From DATDPY01 sp964395765 (lineage in GTDB: Bacteria > Bacteroidota > Bacteroidia > Cytophagales > Cyclobacteriaceae), in NCBI GenBank assembly GCA_964395765.1, contig CAYNCU010000118.1, positions 1 to 13,309 of the forward strand: a stretch of DNA of 13,309 nucleotides, read 5' to 3'. A program made the translations under genes and the position numbers. The notes under the pieces were generated by a model. That model had not been told where the DNA came from and did not search any database. It worked only from the letters and a program-made list of their open reading frames with translations. How positions within the stretch are numbered: position 1 is the stretch's first letter; every line of letters begins with the position of its first letter. Below are positions 1 through 8,382 of the stretch, in pieces.

Positions 1-63
1 ATTGATTCTATTGGACTCTCTTTTTTGAAGAAGTTATTTTTACCGGACAAGAATGAATCTTAA
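1..63 (+). CDS. Possible 3' tail of a convergent gene (partial)
   Basis: Plus-strand frame 1 is open from the window edge to a TAA at 61-63, giving 20 codons that end in KKLFLPDKNES. The other two plus frames close early. If real, this is the C-terminus of a gene that converges on the minus-strand chemosensory operon, whose last stop lies at 96-98. That would leave about 32 nt between the two genes. Twenty open codons can occur by chance in AT-rich DNA, and I recognise no family. No clear terminator hairpin is visible between the two stops. This is a weak call. Confidence 0.3.
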   Translation: MDSIGLSFLKKLFLPDKNES

Positions 64-85
64 ACCTGAATTAATATCACATATC

Positions 86-110
86 AGAGGAATAATCAAA
101 GAGGAATAAT
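86..110. repeat. 11-bp direct repeat across the last gene's stop codon
   Basis: The 11-mer AGAGGAATAAT occurs at 86-96 and again at 100-110, a 14-bp period. On the minus strand the first-read copy encodes the final residues IIPL before TGA. The second copy extends into the untranslated tail. It looks like a small tandem duplication at the 3' end of the last operon gene. Confidence 0.6.
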
Positions 111-1187
111 GATATCGCAGGACAGATTGCTATTTCCCCCGAAAGAATACGAGATCTTTCCGTCCATGTTAAGGATATGATTGTAAATGACGTAAAACCG
201 CAGGGCCGTATCGTCCTTGATGGCATCCTCGATACTATACCGATGTGCCTTAAGCCGGTCCCTCAGGTCGGGGTCGAATAAAAATCCTTCCAGTTGTAAC
301 GTGACCTTCAGGTTTGCATTGTATTTTGAAAAGTGAAACCCGATCCGCGCCTTATGGTCGATAACCGGCAGGGAAGAAATTGCCTTAAAAAGGCAGAACA
401 ACAATTTCCGGATCAGCTCGAATCTTACATTCAGTGAAATTAAATGACTGGCCTGAATATCCAATTCAACATTTTTAAGGCTACTGAAACCCGATAAAAG
501 ATTCCTGATTTCATTTTCTATTTGTTTAAGGTCGATCAGCTCCCCGCCGTCATCCCATAAAGTATTGAACTCATGAAACTGGGCAATATTGGTGATCCGG
601 CGGTCGAGCAGGGAAATCGACTGGTTCAGCATTTCCAGCATGACATTCCGGTTGCCATTATTGTTTTCCCTGGCCAGGATATTCAGCAGCCCCTTGATGG
701 TGGCCACGGGACCCTTGATCTCATGATGGGTCCTGTAGATCAGCTCATTAAATTCACTTTCTCTTTGTCTTATTTTCTTCCTGTACTTTTTGATCGGGCT
801 GAGATCATTAATGATGATCACCAGCATGTCATTCATGTCCGAAAGCAGGCCGAGGTAAAACCCGGAGATCTTAATGTAAACTTCTTCCCCGAATTTATCG
901 GTTGTCACTATAGGTTGTGAAATGAAAAATCCGTTGTGAGTGAGGTCATTGATATAATTCTGAAATTTCGTAAATTCATTTTTCATTAAAAGCATGACCG
1001 TTTCTCCGACAAGGTCTTCATCACGATATTTAAAGATCCTTTCAATTTCATCACTGACCGCCAGGATCCGGAAATCGGACCTGAGTATCAAGGAACTGGG
1101 AAATATCTTCGTAAGGTTTTCGAAGGCATAATCCTCGCCGATGATACGCTCGGTGATCAGTTTGTTATTTGGCCGGTTGTTCAACAT
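96..1187 (-). CDS. PAS-HisKA histidine-kinase-like protein with degenerate ATPase domain
   Basis: This 363-aa soluble protein has no signal peptide or membrane segment. Residues about 25-135 look like a PAS domain (LILRSDFRILAVSDEIERIF). A short basic helix links it to a HisKA-type H-box, THHEIKGPV, with His155 as the expected phospho-acceptor. The region where the HATPase domain should lie (about 225-363) keeps the length and secondary-structure rhythm but lacks its key motifs. The N-box is replaced by LFCLFKAI, with Lys where the catalytic Asn belongs. No DxGxG (G1) is present, and the G2 region reads ALRFYVIYNHI instead of GxGLGL. It is therefore unlikely to bind ATP or autophosphorylate. 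It may act as a phosphotransfer or dimerisation partner, as Spo0B does. The start overlaps the end of cheB by 23 nt, which suggests translational coupling. It is the last gene of the operon and may partner the His-less kinase three genes upstream. Confidence 0.8.
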   Translation of the reverse strand: MLNNRPNNKLITERIIGEDYAFENLTKIFPSSLILRSDFRILAVSDEIERIFKYRDEDLVGETVMLLMKNEFTKFQNYINDLTHNGFFISQPIVTTDKFGEEVYIKISGFYLGLLSDMNDMLVIIINDLSPIKKYRKKIRQRESEFNELIYRTHHEIKGPVATIKGLLNILARENNNGNRNVMLEMLNQSISLLDRRITNIAQFHEFNTLWDDGGELIDLKQIENEIRNLLSGFSSLKNVELDIQASHLISLNVRFELIRKLLFCLFKAISSLPVIDHKARIGFHFSKYNANLKVTLQLEGFLFDPDLRDRLKAHRYSIEDAIKDDTALRFYVIYNHILNMDGKISYSFGGNSNLSCDIIIPL

Positions 1188-2250
1188 TATATTGTAATGA
1201 TTTTAATACGAAACCCGGGATGTTAGTCAGAGCCAGAATCCTGTCTGCCGCTCCCAGTTTTACCGCTTCCCTGGGCATTCCATACACCACGCAGGATTCT
1301 TCATTCTGCGCAATGGTAAGCGCCCCCGCTTCTTTCATTTCCAGCAGTCCGCAGGCGCCGTCGTCTCCCATTCCCGTCATGATCACCCCGACGGCATTTT
1401 TGCCGGCATAGGTGGCGGTAGAACGAAACAGTACATCCACGGCGGGACGGTGGCGGTTCACGAGCGGACCCTGGGTCAATTCCACAAAATATTTTGCTCC
1501 GCTTCTTTTCAGCATCATATGATAATTACCCGGTGCGATCAGCGCCCTTCCCCGCATAACAACATCCCCCTGCTCTGCTTCCTTGACTGAAATTTTGCAA
1601 ATCCCGTTCAGCCGGTTGGCAAAGGCACGGGTAAACAATTCGGGCATATGTTGCACAATCACGATCCCCGGAGCATCATAAGGCATGGACTGCAGGAAAA
1701 CCTGCAAAGCCTCCGTACCGCCCGTCGAGGCACCCAGGGCAATAATCTTATCCGTAGTCTCTTCCATGCTCTTATTGATCCGACGGGATAACAATACATC
1801 GGCACCGTGCCTGGGAGTTACATGCACTTCCATTCGTTTACGCACCCTGGCGAAGGCCGCCGCTTTTACGGAATCACATATCTGTATTTTTATTTCATCA
1901 AAATTTGCATGGGTTACGATTTTAGGTTTCGTGATGATGTCCACAGCGCCGAATTCGAGGGCACGTATGGCCGAAACGGAACCTTCCTGGGTCAGGCTCG
2001 AAATAATCACCACCGGGATGGGATGCTGTTTCATCAGCTTTTTCAGGAATGTAAGCCCATCCATCCTGGGCATTTCAATATCGAGGGTGATGACATCGGG
2101 AATGTTCTTCGAGATTTCCTTTACTGCGATAAAAGGATCCGCCGCGGTACCGATTACTTCAAAATTCTTATCGGTTTCGAAAATCCCTTTCAGCACCTGC
2201 CGGACCAAAGGCGAGTCATCTACGATCAGCACTTTTATCTTTTTATTCAT
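1165..2250 (-). CDS. cheB: CheB chemotaxis protein-glutamate methylesterase/deamidase
   Basis: This 361-aa protein has the full two-domain CheB layout. The N-terminal receiver (about 5-125) carries acidic D11 and D12, the phospho-acceptor D57 in TLDIEMPRMDG, and K108 in TKP. After a linker, the methylesterase domain (about 165-350) contains the family's Ser-His-Asp triad. The residues are S175 in ALGASTGG, H201 in IVIVQHMP, and D297 in GVIMTGMGDDGA. It should remove methyl groups from, and deamidate, the MCP signalling helices, opposing CheR. Phosphorylation of D57 by CheA would activate it. It lies 10 nt after cheD and overlaps the following PAS-HisKA gene by 23 nt. Length and motifs are normal, and I see no sign of damage. 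Confidence 0.97.
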   Translation of the reverse strand: MNKKIKVLIVDDSPLVRQVLKGIFETDKNFEVIGTAADPFIAVKEISKNIPDVITLDIEMPRMDGLTFLKKLMKQHPIPVVIISSLTQEGSVSAIRALEFGAVDIITKPKIVTHANFDEIKIQICDSVKAAAFARVRKRMEVHVTPRHGADVLLSRRINKSMEETTDKIIALGASTGGTEALQVFLQSMPYDAPGIVIVQHMPELFTRAFANRLNGICKISVKEAEQGDVVMRGRALIAPGNYHMMLKRSGAKYFVELTQGPLVNRHRPAVDVLFRSTATYAGKNAVGVIMTGMGDDGACGLLEMKEAGALTIAQNEESCVVYGMPREAVKLGAADRILALTNIPGFVLKSLQYNVEQPAK

Positions 2251-2260
2251 AATCGTTCTT

Positions 2261-2758
2261 TTATGCCACTTTGTTATTGGTTGAGTTGAGTATTTTCATC
2301 CGGACACTTCCATCGCCCGAATCAAAATTTATTTTCCTTCCGGAAGCGCCACCCACATGGTGACTGATCACCGGTATCTTTAGCTCTTCCAATATTTCCC
2401 AGGCTATGCCTATATTCCTTTGGCCTATATTGAAAATGCTGTTCCCGGTATTCAATAATTCGGCGCCCCCGAAGACTTTAGCGACCAGGTTTTCTTTTTT
2501 ACTTCCTGCCATGATCATTTTTTCTGCCAGTTTCGGAATGGCGATGTTCCCGTATTTCGGTGAACTCAATCCTTTCCCGTCCCAGTAGGGCAGCATATAG
2601 TGATTCATACCGCCAACCCTTAAAATTCTATCCCATAAACATACCGCCACACAGGAACCGAGTACGGTCTGAATCACAGCCTGCCGGCCGGAGACGAAAA
2701 TCGTGGAAGCATATAAAAAATGACTGAGCGTTTCCTTATTTGCTGTGCCCGCTTCCAT
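2261..2758 (-). CDS. cheD: CheD chemoreceptor glutamine deamidase
   Basis: This 165-aa cytoplasmic protein matches the CheD family. The nucleophile Cys36 lies in TVLGSCVAVCLWD and the catalytic His53 in GGMNHYMLP. The C36-H53 spacing of 17 residues is the same as in characterised CheD. The later conserved stretch HHVGGASGRKI is also present. CheD deamidates specific receptor glutamines, and in several bacteria it also binds a CheC-type CheY-P phosphatase. No CheC is visible here, so a receptor-directed role is the safer reading. The gene starts 29 nt after the His-less kinase gene and ends 10 nt before cheB, so cheD and cheB are probably co-translated. Confidence 0.95.
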   Translation of the reverse strand: MEAGTANKETLSHFLYASTIFVSGRQAVIQTVLGSCVAVCLWDRILRVGGMNHYMLPYWDGKGLSSPKYGNIAIPKLAEKMIMAGSKKENLVAKVFGGAELLNTGNSIFNIGQRNIGIAWEILEELKIPVISHHVGGASGRKINFDSGDGSVRMKILNSTNNKVA

Positions 2759-2787
2759 CAGAACACCTCGTCATTTACAAACAGAAA

Positions 2788-3594
2788 TTAATTTCCCTGT
2801 GCCGAGTAACCTTCCATGCCTTCCATTACGGTCATTTCAGGAATGCTTATCCTGAACACTGTTCCCGCGGGATCAATATTTCTTACGTCAATTTCACCTT
2901 GCAGTAATTCCACCAGGTATTTTATTATGGATAACCCCAGCCCGTGGCCGCTTTCTATGGAATTGATAGCCGGGTCGAGGCGCTTGAAACGGTCGAATAT
3001 TGAATCGATATTCCGGCTATCGATCCCTTTCCCGGAATCGGATACCTCCAGTTGAAGAATATTCTGGTTGTGTTCGATACAAACATTGACCGCGCCGTTC
3101 TTCGGACAGAATTTGACGGCATTATCATACAGGTTGATAAAGATCAGTTCCATGAACTTCGGATCGGTGATGAATTTTCCGCCGTGCATCGAGGGGTTAA
3201 TGTCTTTGTAACTATAGCTGATCTGCAGACCCTTTCTTTTCGCCGCCAGTTCATAATTCCGGATGATCCGACCGATCAGTTCCCTGACATCGGTAGTGAC
3301 CGGTTCCGCAGTCAGTTCCCCGGATTCTATCTCAGCGGCACAGAATATATTATTGAATTGGAAGTCAAGGTTCATCGCTTCCCCGTGGATAAGCGCCGCC
3401 ATCATGATTATTTTCTTCCAGGCCTCCTTATCGGACCGGATGATTTCTTCAGACAGGCCGACAATGGACGTAAAAGGGTTGGTGATCGCATTCCTGATAT
3501 TGGAAAGAAAATGGCCTTTAAAGGCTTCCGCCTCGCCCAGCTTCCTTGTCAGTTCCTTTATCTGTGATTCATAATTTTTTATGTCGTATTCCAT
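2788..3594 (-). CDS. Soluble histidine-kinase-like protein lacking the phospho-accepting His
   Basis: This is a 268-aa cytoplasmic protein. An N-terminal helix, probably coiled coil (1-26), leads into a HisKA-like region. Its H-box reads FLSNIRNAITNPF where kinases have FLxNMSHELRTPL, so Asn35 replaces the phospho-acceptor His. The HATPase domain (about 140-255) looks intact. The N-box is FINLYDNAVKF (N158), G1 is DSGKG (186-190), the F-box is FDRFKR, and G2 is GHGLGL (216-221). The protein should bind ATP but cannot phosphorylate itself on the usual His. It might phosphorylate a partner, for example the H155 protein encoded at the operon end, or act as a pseudokinase scaffold. I chose ATG at 3594, 17 nt after the cheR stop. 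A TTG at 3615, overlapping that stop, would add seven residues. Confidence 0.85.
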   Translation of the reverse strand: MEYDIKNYESQIKELTRKLGEAEAFKGHFLSNIRNAITNPFTSIVGLSEEIIRSDKEAWKKIIMMAALIHGEAMNLDFQFNNIFCAAEIESGELTAEPVTTDVRELIGRIIRNYELAAKRKGLQISYSYKDINPSMHGGKFITDPKFMELIFINLYDNAVKFCPKNGAVNVCIEHNQNILQLEVSDSGKGIDSRNIDSIFDRFKRLDPAINSIESGHGLGLSIIKYLVELLQGEIDVRNIDPAGTVFRISIPEMTVMEGMEGYSAQGN

Positions 3595-3611
3595 ATTTTT
3601 AGTTATTATTT

Positions 3612-4502
3612 TCAAATCCTGTTAAAAACCGTAGGCCGTAATTGTTTCAAAGGGACATTCATCCGGGTAATGGATTCCGAATGACCAAGAAACAAAAGAC
3701 CGTTATCCTTTATGACACGGCAGATTTTATTGATGATCTTTTCCTGGGTTTCGATATCAAAATAGATCAGTACATTCCTGCAGAATACAACATCAAACTG
3801 AGTACTGAAGCGGTAGTGATCCTCCATAAAGTTTAACCTTTCAAAAGAAACTCTCTGCCTTAGTTCGCGGGCCACGCGTACAAGGCTTGCATTTTTATCC
3901 TTTCCTTTCAGAAAATATTTTTCGCGAAAAGCGGGCGGCACCGGAGCGATCTTATCCATTTTATAGATGGCGGTGACGGCAGCTTCCAGTACCTTGGTGG
4001 AGATATCCGTTCCGGTGATCTGGTAACTGAACCACGGGTTCAAAGACCTGAATTCTTCCAACACCATGGCCAGCGTATAAACTTCTTCACCGCTGCTACA
4101 TCCCGCACTCCATACCTTCAAAGGGTGGTACCGATAATAAGATTGATCGAGGGCGGGCAAAATATTTCCCTTGAGATAATCAAAATGGACAACTTCCCTG
4201 AAAAAATCTGTTTTGTTGGTGGATATCTCATTCATCATAAAGACAACTTCCCTGGATTGTCCTTCCCTGCTGAACAGGTAATCTACATATTCACTGAAAG
4301 TGTTCATATTCAGCTCGCGGAGCCTCCGGTAGAGGCGGCCCTGCAGCATAATTTTCTTTACAGGCAATATTTTTATCCCGAAGTTTTCCCTGACAAAACC
4401 GCTTATTTTATTGAACTCGGTATCCGATAATTTCAACTGGTACAAGCCCGGGGATGTTATATTAATTGCTTTCTCCATATTATTGCTATTATCGGTAATC
4501 AT
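3612..4502 (-). CDS. cheR: CheR chemoreceptor glutamate O-methyltransferase
   Basis: This 296-aa enzyme transfers methyl groups from S-adenosylmethionine to receptor glutamates. The N-terminal helical domain (about 25-85) is followed by the family signature NEISTNKTDFFRE (91-103). The SAM-binding loop VWSAGCSSGEEVYTLA lies at 130-145, and FCRNVLIYFD at 240-249. The LFLGHSES motif follows near 270. All motifs expected in CheR are present. The start codon overlaps the MCP stop as ATGA (4 nt), so receptor and methyltransferase are translationally coupled. The start could alternatively be Met9, but the overlap favours the upstream ATG. Confidence 0.96.
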   Translation of the reverse strand: MITDNSNNMEKAINITSPGLYQLKLSDTEFNKISGFVRENFGIKILPVKKIMLQGRLYRRLRELNMNTFSEYVDYLFSREGQSREVVFMMNEISTNKTDFFREVVHFDYLKGNILPALDQSYYRYHPLKVWSAGCSSGEEVYTLAMVLEEFRSLNPWFSYQITGTDISTKVLEAAVTAIYKMDKIAPVPPAFREKYFLKGKDKNASLVRVARELRQRVSFERLNFMEDHYRFSTQFDVVFCRNVLIYFDIETQEKIINKICRVIKDNGLLFLGHSESITRMNVPLKQLRPTVFNRI

Positions 4503-5764
4503 GATTTCCTCCCGTTAATTTTGAACCCGTTGTTACCCGGGTTAGCGGTATTATTGTTGAATTCATATTTTTTCCCGTTCCTTGCTTTTCCGTTTTGGTT
4601 GTATAAAATTTTCTTCAGTGATAATTCATTTTGTTTTCTTTCCTTTTTGATTTTAAAAAAACTCATGATATTCTTCAGCGCATTGGCCTGGGAAAAAAGG
4701 TTCTCCGAATTGGCTGTCATTTCCTCGGAAGAGGAGGCATTTTGCTGGGTGATCTGGTTGAGTTGCTGAATGGAAGCATTGATTTGTTTGGCTCCCGTAT
4801 TTTGTTCAAGACTGGCTGCCGTAATTTCCTGAACCAACTGGGTTGTTTTTTCAATACCGGGAATGATATCGATTAATAATTTCCCCGCTTCATCTGTAAC
4901 ATTTACACTTTTCACGGCTAACGCGGTAATTTCATCAGCCGCAACTTTACTTTTTTCCGCCAGCTTTCTTATCTCTGTCGCCACCACGGCAAATCCTCTT
5001 CCCTGTTCCCCGGCCCGGGCTGCTTCCACGGCGGCGTTAAGTGCCAGCAGGTTGGTCTGAAAGGCTATATCCGTGATCAGGCTGATCTTTCCGGCAATGT
5101 CATGGACCGATTGAAGGCTTTCCGATGAAGCATCTCTGACTTTTTTAATTCGTTCTGCTGTTGAAACGGCGATGATTTCCGTCTGTTGGGCGTTCAGCGT
5201 ATTGCTTTCAATGTTGGCGGATATTTCTTCAATAGTCGAAGACATTTCCTCAACGGAAGATGCCTGTTCGCTGGCGCTTTGTGACAAATGTTCGCAAGTG
5301 CTGCTGAGTTGACGGCCTGTCGTGGCCACGCCATCGGCACCGGACTGGACTCCGGAAAGGATCCCGGCGAGTTTCCCTGCCACTGAGAGAAGGGATTGGG
5401 AGATTTCACCTATCTCATCAGTTTTGGCCAGGTACTTTTCGCCGGGGTTTATATTCAGGTCTCCATCCGACAGTTTATTTAGTTCGTTTTTAAATTTTAC
5501 GAGAGGATCCCGCAACCATACCGATGTAATCTTAAAACTTACCGCCAGCATGGCAATACCCGCGGGTAATATCCAGGCGAAGTGAATTAGCCCGAAATGG
5601 CCGGCTATAAATCCGAAGTTGAATAAAAAGGCGATGTCAATCACGAAGATCACTCCTACCTTAAACACTACTGATTTTTTAAGAATCAATCTTAAAATGA
5701 GCAGTGTGACCGGCACGGGCAGGAAGTAATTGAGGACCAGGTATAAAAGGATATGATTATCCAT
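4499..5764 (-). CDS. Methyl-accepting chemotaxis protein without a periplasmic sensor domain
   Basis: This 421-aa receptor begins with about three close-packed hydrophobic segments (roughly 5-29, 35-57 and 60-80) with only short loops, so no extracytoplasmic ligand domain is present. A HAMP-like linker (about 81-135) leads into a long cytoplasmic coiled-coil hairpin. The strongly conserved tip, QTNLLALNAAVEAARAGEQG, spans 236-255 and is the CheA/CheW-binding zone. Likely methylation sites match the family pattern at E172/E173 (ASSVEEMSST) and E347/E348 (ASSSEEMTA). After residue 371 comes a basic, Asn-rich tail of about 50 residues. It does not end in the NWETF-type pentapeptide that recruits CheR in enterobacteria. 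It may sense membrane or intracellular cues, or take input from the operon's output-less sensor. The 62-nt gap before it is the largest in the operon. Confidence 0.93.
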   Translation of the reverse strand: MDNHILLYLVLNYFLPVPVTLLILRLILKKSVVFKVGVIFVIDIAFLFNFGFIAGHFGLIHFAWILPAGIAMLAVSFKITSVWLRDPLVKFKNELNKLSDGDLNINPGEKYLAKTDEIGEISQSLLSVAGKLAGILSGVQSGADGVATTGRQLSSTCEHLSQSASEQASSVEEMSSTIEEISANIESNTLNAQQTEIIAVSTAERIKKVRDASSESLQSVHDIAGKISLITDIAFQTNLLALNAAVEAARAGEQGRGFAVVATEIRKLAEKSKVAADEITALAVKSVNVTDEAGKLLIDIIPGIEKTTQLVQEITAASLEQNTGAKQINASIQQLNQITQQNASSSEEMTANSENLFSQANALKNIMSFFKIKKERKQNELSLKKILYNQNGKARNGKKYEFNNNTANPGNNGFKINGRKS

Positions 5765-5826
5765 TTTTTTGGTATTTAGTTCAACGCGTTTATTATCCGG
5801 GATATTTGCCGTCTCGTGGAAGTTCC

Positions 5827-6348
5827 TTAAGCGGTTTCCTCCACAGTTGATTTTTTTATCGCCTCGGTGGATTCATCCAGGAGCGTGATCTCATCGGTGG
5901 TAAATACCTTATTAATATCAAGGGCAATAATGAAGGTATCCTCCACTTTGATCACGCCCTTGATAAACGGGGTTTTACTTTTTTCATTGATGACCGGGGG
6001 CGGTTTGATTTCATTGTCTTTGATCTCAAGCACTTCCACCACGCTGTCGACGAGCGCCCCGACTTTTATGGATTCGTTATTGACTTCCACTTCCATCACG
6101 AGGATGCAGGTATTCTTTGTATGTTCTGCTGCGGGCATTCCGAACTTCAGCCGGGTATCGATAACCGGGAGCACTTCGCCCCTCAGGTTAATGATGCCTT
6201 TCATGTAGTCCGGGGTCCGGGGTACTTCGGTAATCCTTAACATTTCAAGGATGTTCAAAACCTGGCCTACATTGGCAGCAAAGGTTTCTTCTCCAAGCCT
6301 GAAAGAGAGGAAGGAGGTTACTTGTGATTCTGTTTTGTTTTCCATCAT
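5827..6348 (-). CDS. cheW: CheW coupling protein
   Basis: This 173-aa adaptor links MCP tips to CheA. It consists of one CheW/SH3-like domain (about 10-150). The family core MKGIINLRGEVLPVIDTR lies at 49-66, followed by VGALVDSVVEV and the late FIKGVIKVEDTFIIALDI segment. A short polar C-terminal extension (about 155-173, rich in Glu and Thr) goes beyond the usual domain end. The gene starts 15 nt after cheA; a second ATG directly follows the first, so the start is uncertain by one residue. It is the only free-standing CheW in the window. Confidence 0.95.
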   Translation of the reverse strand: MMENKTESQVTSFLSFRLGEETFAANVGQVLNILEMLRITEVPRTPDYMKGIINLRGEVLPVIDTRLKFGMPAAEHTKNTCILVMEVEVNNESIKVGALVDSVVEVLEIKDNEIKPPPVINEKSKTPFIKGVIKVEDTFIIALDINKVFTTDEITLLDESTEAIKKSTVEETA

Positions 6349-6363
6349 TACTTATTTTAATTT

Positions 6364-8382
6364 CTATTTTGCGAATTCCTTTACGATTTTATAAGGATCC
6401 AGGACCAGTACGACGCTGCCATCGCCGAGGATGGAAGCACCGGAAATGTATTCCTGGTTGCGGTACAGTTTCCCGATCGGTTTCAGCACGGCCTGGTGTT
6501 CCCCTTCGACCCGATCAACCACGATTCCCACATATTGATTTTCATATTTTATCAGTACCACCTGTTCCTTCTTCAACGGTTGGCCCGGGATGTTGAATTC
6601 TTCCCGGAGATAAACGAAGGGATACTGTTCGCCATCAAGGATTACCGTGCGCTGGAATTTCCTCTCCAGGTTATTGTGTGGCAGGGCGTAGATCTTCTGG
6701 ACATTTTCCAGCGGGATCACGTAAAGATTTTTGTCGATATCCAGCAGCAGGCCGTCGATGATCGACAGGGTAAGCGGCAGTTTGATCGTAATGGTAGTTC
6801 CCTTTCCTTCCTCACTGACAATATCGATCTCGCCCCGGATCTCGTCGATCTGTTTACGGACTACATCCATGCCTACTCCCCGCCCGGATACGTTCGATAC
6901 ATTTTTAGCCGTGCTCAGGCCGGAGTGGAAAATCAGGCTCAATAGATCTTTATCGCTCAAACGATCCGTCTTTTTAATGATGCCCATGTCAACGGCTTTG
7001 GCCCGGATCTTCTCAAGGTTTATTCCCGCGCCGTCATCGCGGATACGGATATGCACATTGCTGCCGGAGTAATAGGTTTTAAGTAAAATCGTACCCTTAT
7101 CATCTTTTCCTGCTTTCTTCCTGTCTTCGGCTGATTCAATACCGTGATCCATGGAATTACGCAGCAGGTGCATGATCGGGTCAACGATCTTTTCTATAAT
7201 ATTTTTATCGAGTTCGGTATCTCCTCCCTCGGTTACAAAATTCACGTTTTTGGAAAGTTCGGCGGAGAGGTCTCTGATCAGGCGCTGGAAGCGCAGGTAG
7301 ATACTCTGTATCGGGATCAGGCACATGGAAAATGCATTGTCTCTCAACTGTCGGGATACTTTATCCATTTCCTCGGCAAGGTTGGCCAATTCCGGAATGG
7401 AGCTCTTTTCGGTAATCAGGTTCAGGCGGGCCTGGGTAGTGATGAGTTCGCTGATAAGATTCATCATGTCGTCAAGCTTGTTACTGGAAACCCTGATACT
7501 GGAAATATTTTTCTCTTTTAAAGAGGTTACCCGGGCGGTCGAACGTTCCCCCTCCGTTTCCGGCTGTTTATTTTCTGCCCGCTTCGTCGCTTCCTGTAAT
7601 TTCCCTGTGTCAATTCTTTTCCCTTCCGAATAACCGGCCGATAATTCATCCATCAGGTTTCCGTTTTCGAGAAGGTTACGGGCTGCTATCTCTTTAATAT
7701 CCAGCTCGCTTTCGTCTTCAACGAACATGAATACATCCTTAAGGATATGGATTTGTTTTTCAGTATACAGCAGCACTTCCCAGTGGAGATAACAATCTGA
7801 GATTTCCATCTCAGCCGGGGAGGGAAGTTCTTCAGCATGGAGAAATACACGCGCCTGGCCGTGGGAAACCAGCTCATCGATGATATACAAAGGATTATTT
7901 CCTTTTTTAATGATGTCCCGGTCCGGCTTGAAGAATACATAAAATGTTTTCCCGGCATTTTCTTCCGGAGCAGGATTGTGATTCCCCGCCGTAGAAACAA
8001 CCGTTTTGTTTTCTTCGATCGTCTTGATATTCATCAGGAGAGTATCATGAACATTTCTGTTTCCCGGATCCGCCAGTTCACGATCCTCAATCAGCTGACG
8101 TATATGGTCGATGCTGCGATAGGTTACATCATATATTTCCTTTGACAATGCCACCTGGTTTTTCCTTACCTTGTCGTAAATGTTTTCAAGGTCGTGGGTC
8201 AGGTGACCGATATGGTCATAACCGAACATGTTACTGCTGCCCTTTAACGTATGCATGACCCGGAACACGCCTTCAATAGCCGATTTATCCCTGCTGTCGT
8301 TCTCAAGAACCAGCAGGGAATTTTCCAGGCCGTTGATTAACTCGGTGGCTTCGTTAATGTATACCGATTCAATCGCTTCCAT
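6364..8382 (-). CDS. cheA: CheA chemotaxis histidine kinase
   Basis: This is a 672-aa CheA. The P1/Hpt domain (about 1-105) carries the phospho-accepting His44 in MHTLKGSS. Residues about 146-235 form an alpha/beta domain in the P2 position (FKPDRDIIKKGNNPL, CYLHWEV, FMFVEDESEL). It does not look like the classical enterobacterial CheY-binding P2, but I recall similar segments in CheA proteins of other phyla. A polar linker (240-292) precedes the P3 dimerisation helices (about 295-355). P4 has an N-box HLLRNSMDHGIE (405-416), G1 DDGAG (449-453) and G2 GRGVGM (500-505). P5, CheW-like, spans about 538-672. All catalytic motifs look intact. The ATG overlaps the cheY stop by one base (TAATG), so the two are tightly coupled. 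Expected phosphoryl targets in the operon are CheY and the CheB receiver. Confidence 0.97.
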   Translation of the reverse strand: MEAIESVYINEATELINGLENSLLVLENDSRDKSAIEGVFRVMHTLKGSSNMFGYDHIGHLTHDLENIYDKVRKNQVALSKEIYDVTYRSIDHIRQLIEDRELADPGNRNVHDTLLMNIKTIEENKTVVSTAGNHNPAPEENAGKTFYVFFKPDRDIIKKGNNPLYIIDELVSHGQARVFLHAEELPSPAEMEISDCYLHWEVLLYTEKQIHILKDVFMFVEDESELDIKEIAARNLLENGNLMDELSAGYSEGKRIDTGKLQEATKRAENKQPETEGERSTARVTSLKEKNISSIRVSSNKLDDMMNLISELITTQARLNLITEKSSIPELANLAEEMDKVSRQLRDNAFSMCLIPIQSIYLRFQRLIRDLSAELSKNVNFVTEGGDTELDKNIIEKIVDPIMHLLRNSMDHGIESAEDRKKAGKDDKGTILLKTYYSGSNVHIRIRDDGAGINLEKIRAKAVDMGIIKKTDRLSDKDLLSLIFHSGLSTAKNVSNVSGRGVGMDVVRKQIDEIRGEIDIVSEEGKGTTITIKLPLTLSIIDGLLLDIDKNLYVIPLENVQKIYALPHNNLERKFQRTVILDGEQYPFVYLREEFNIPGQPLKKEQVVLIKYENQYVGIVVDRVEGEHQAVLKPIGKLYRNQEYISGASILGDGSVVLVLDPYKIVKEFAK

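Noticed and set aside
1807..2289. Long plus-strand frame of 160 codons opposite cheB
   Set aside because: It is antisense to a well-conserved CheB with intact catalytic motifs, and the His/Phe-rich translation matches no family I know.
3052..3567. Long plus-strand frame of 171 codons opposite the His-less kinase
   Set aside because: It is antisense to a gene with clear HATPase motifs and shows no domain of its own.
2788..3594. Calling this protein an ordinary sensor histidine kinase
   Set aside because: The H-box has Asn at the phospho-acceptor position, and no nearby His fits the H-box alignment.
5765..5826. Terminator or internal promoter in the 62-nt gap between cheW and the MCP gene
   Set aside because: No stable hairpin with a U-tract and no good promoter match was seen. 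The gap is short for a transcription boundary.
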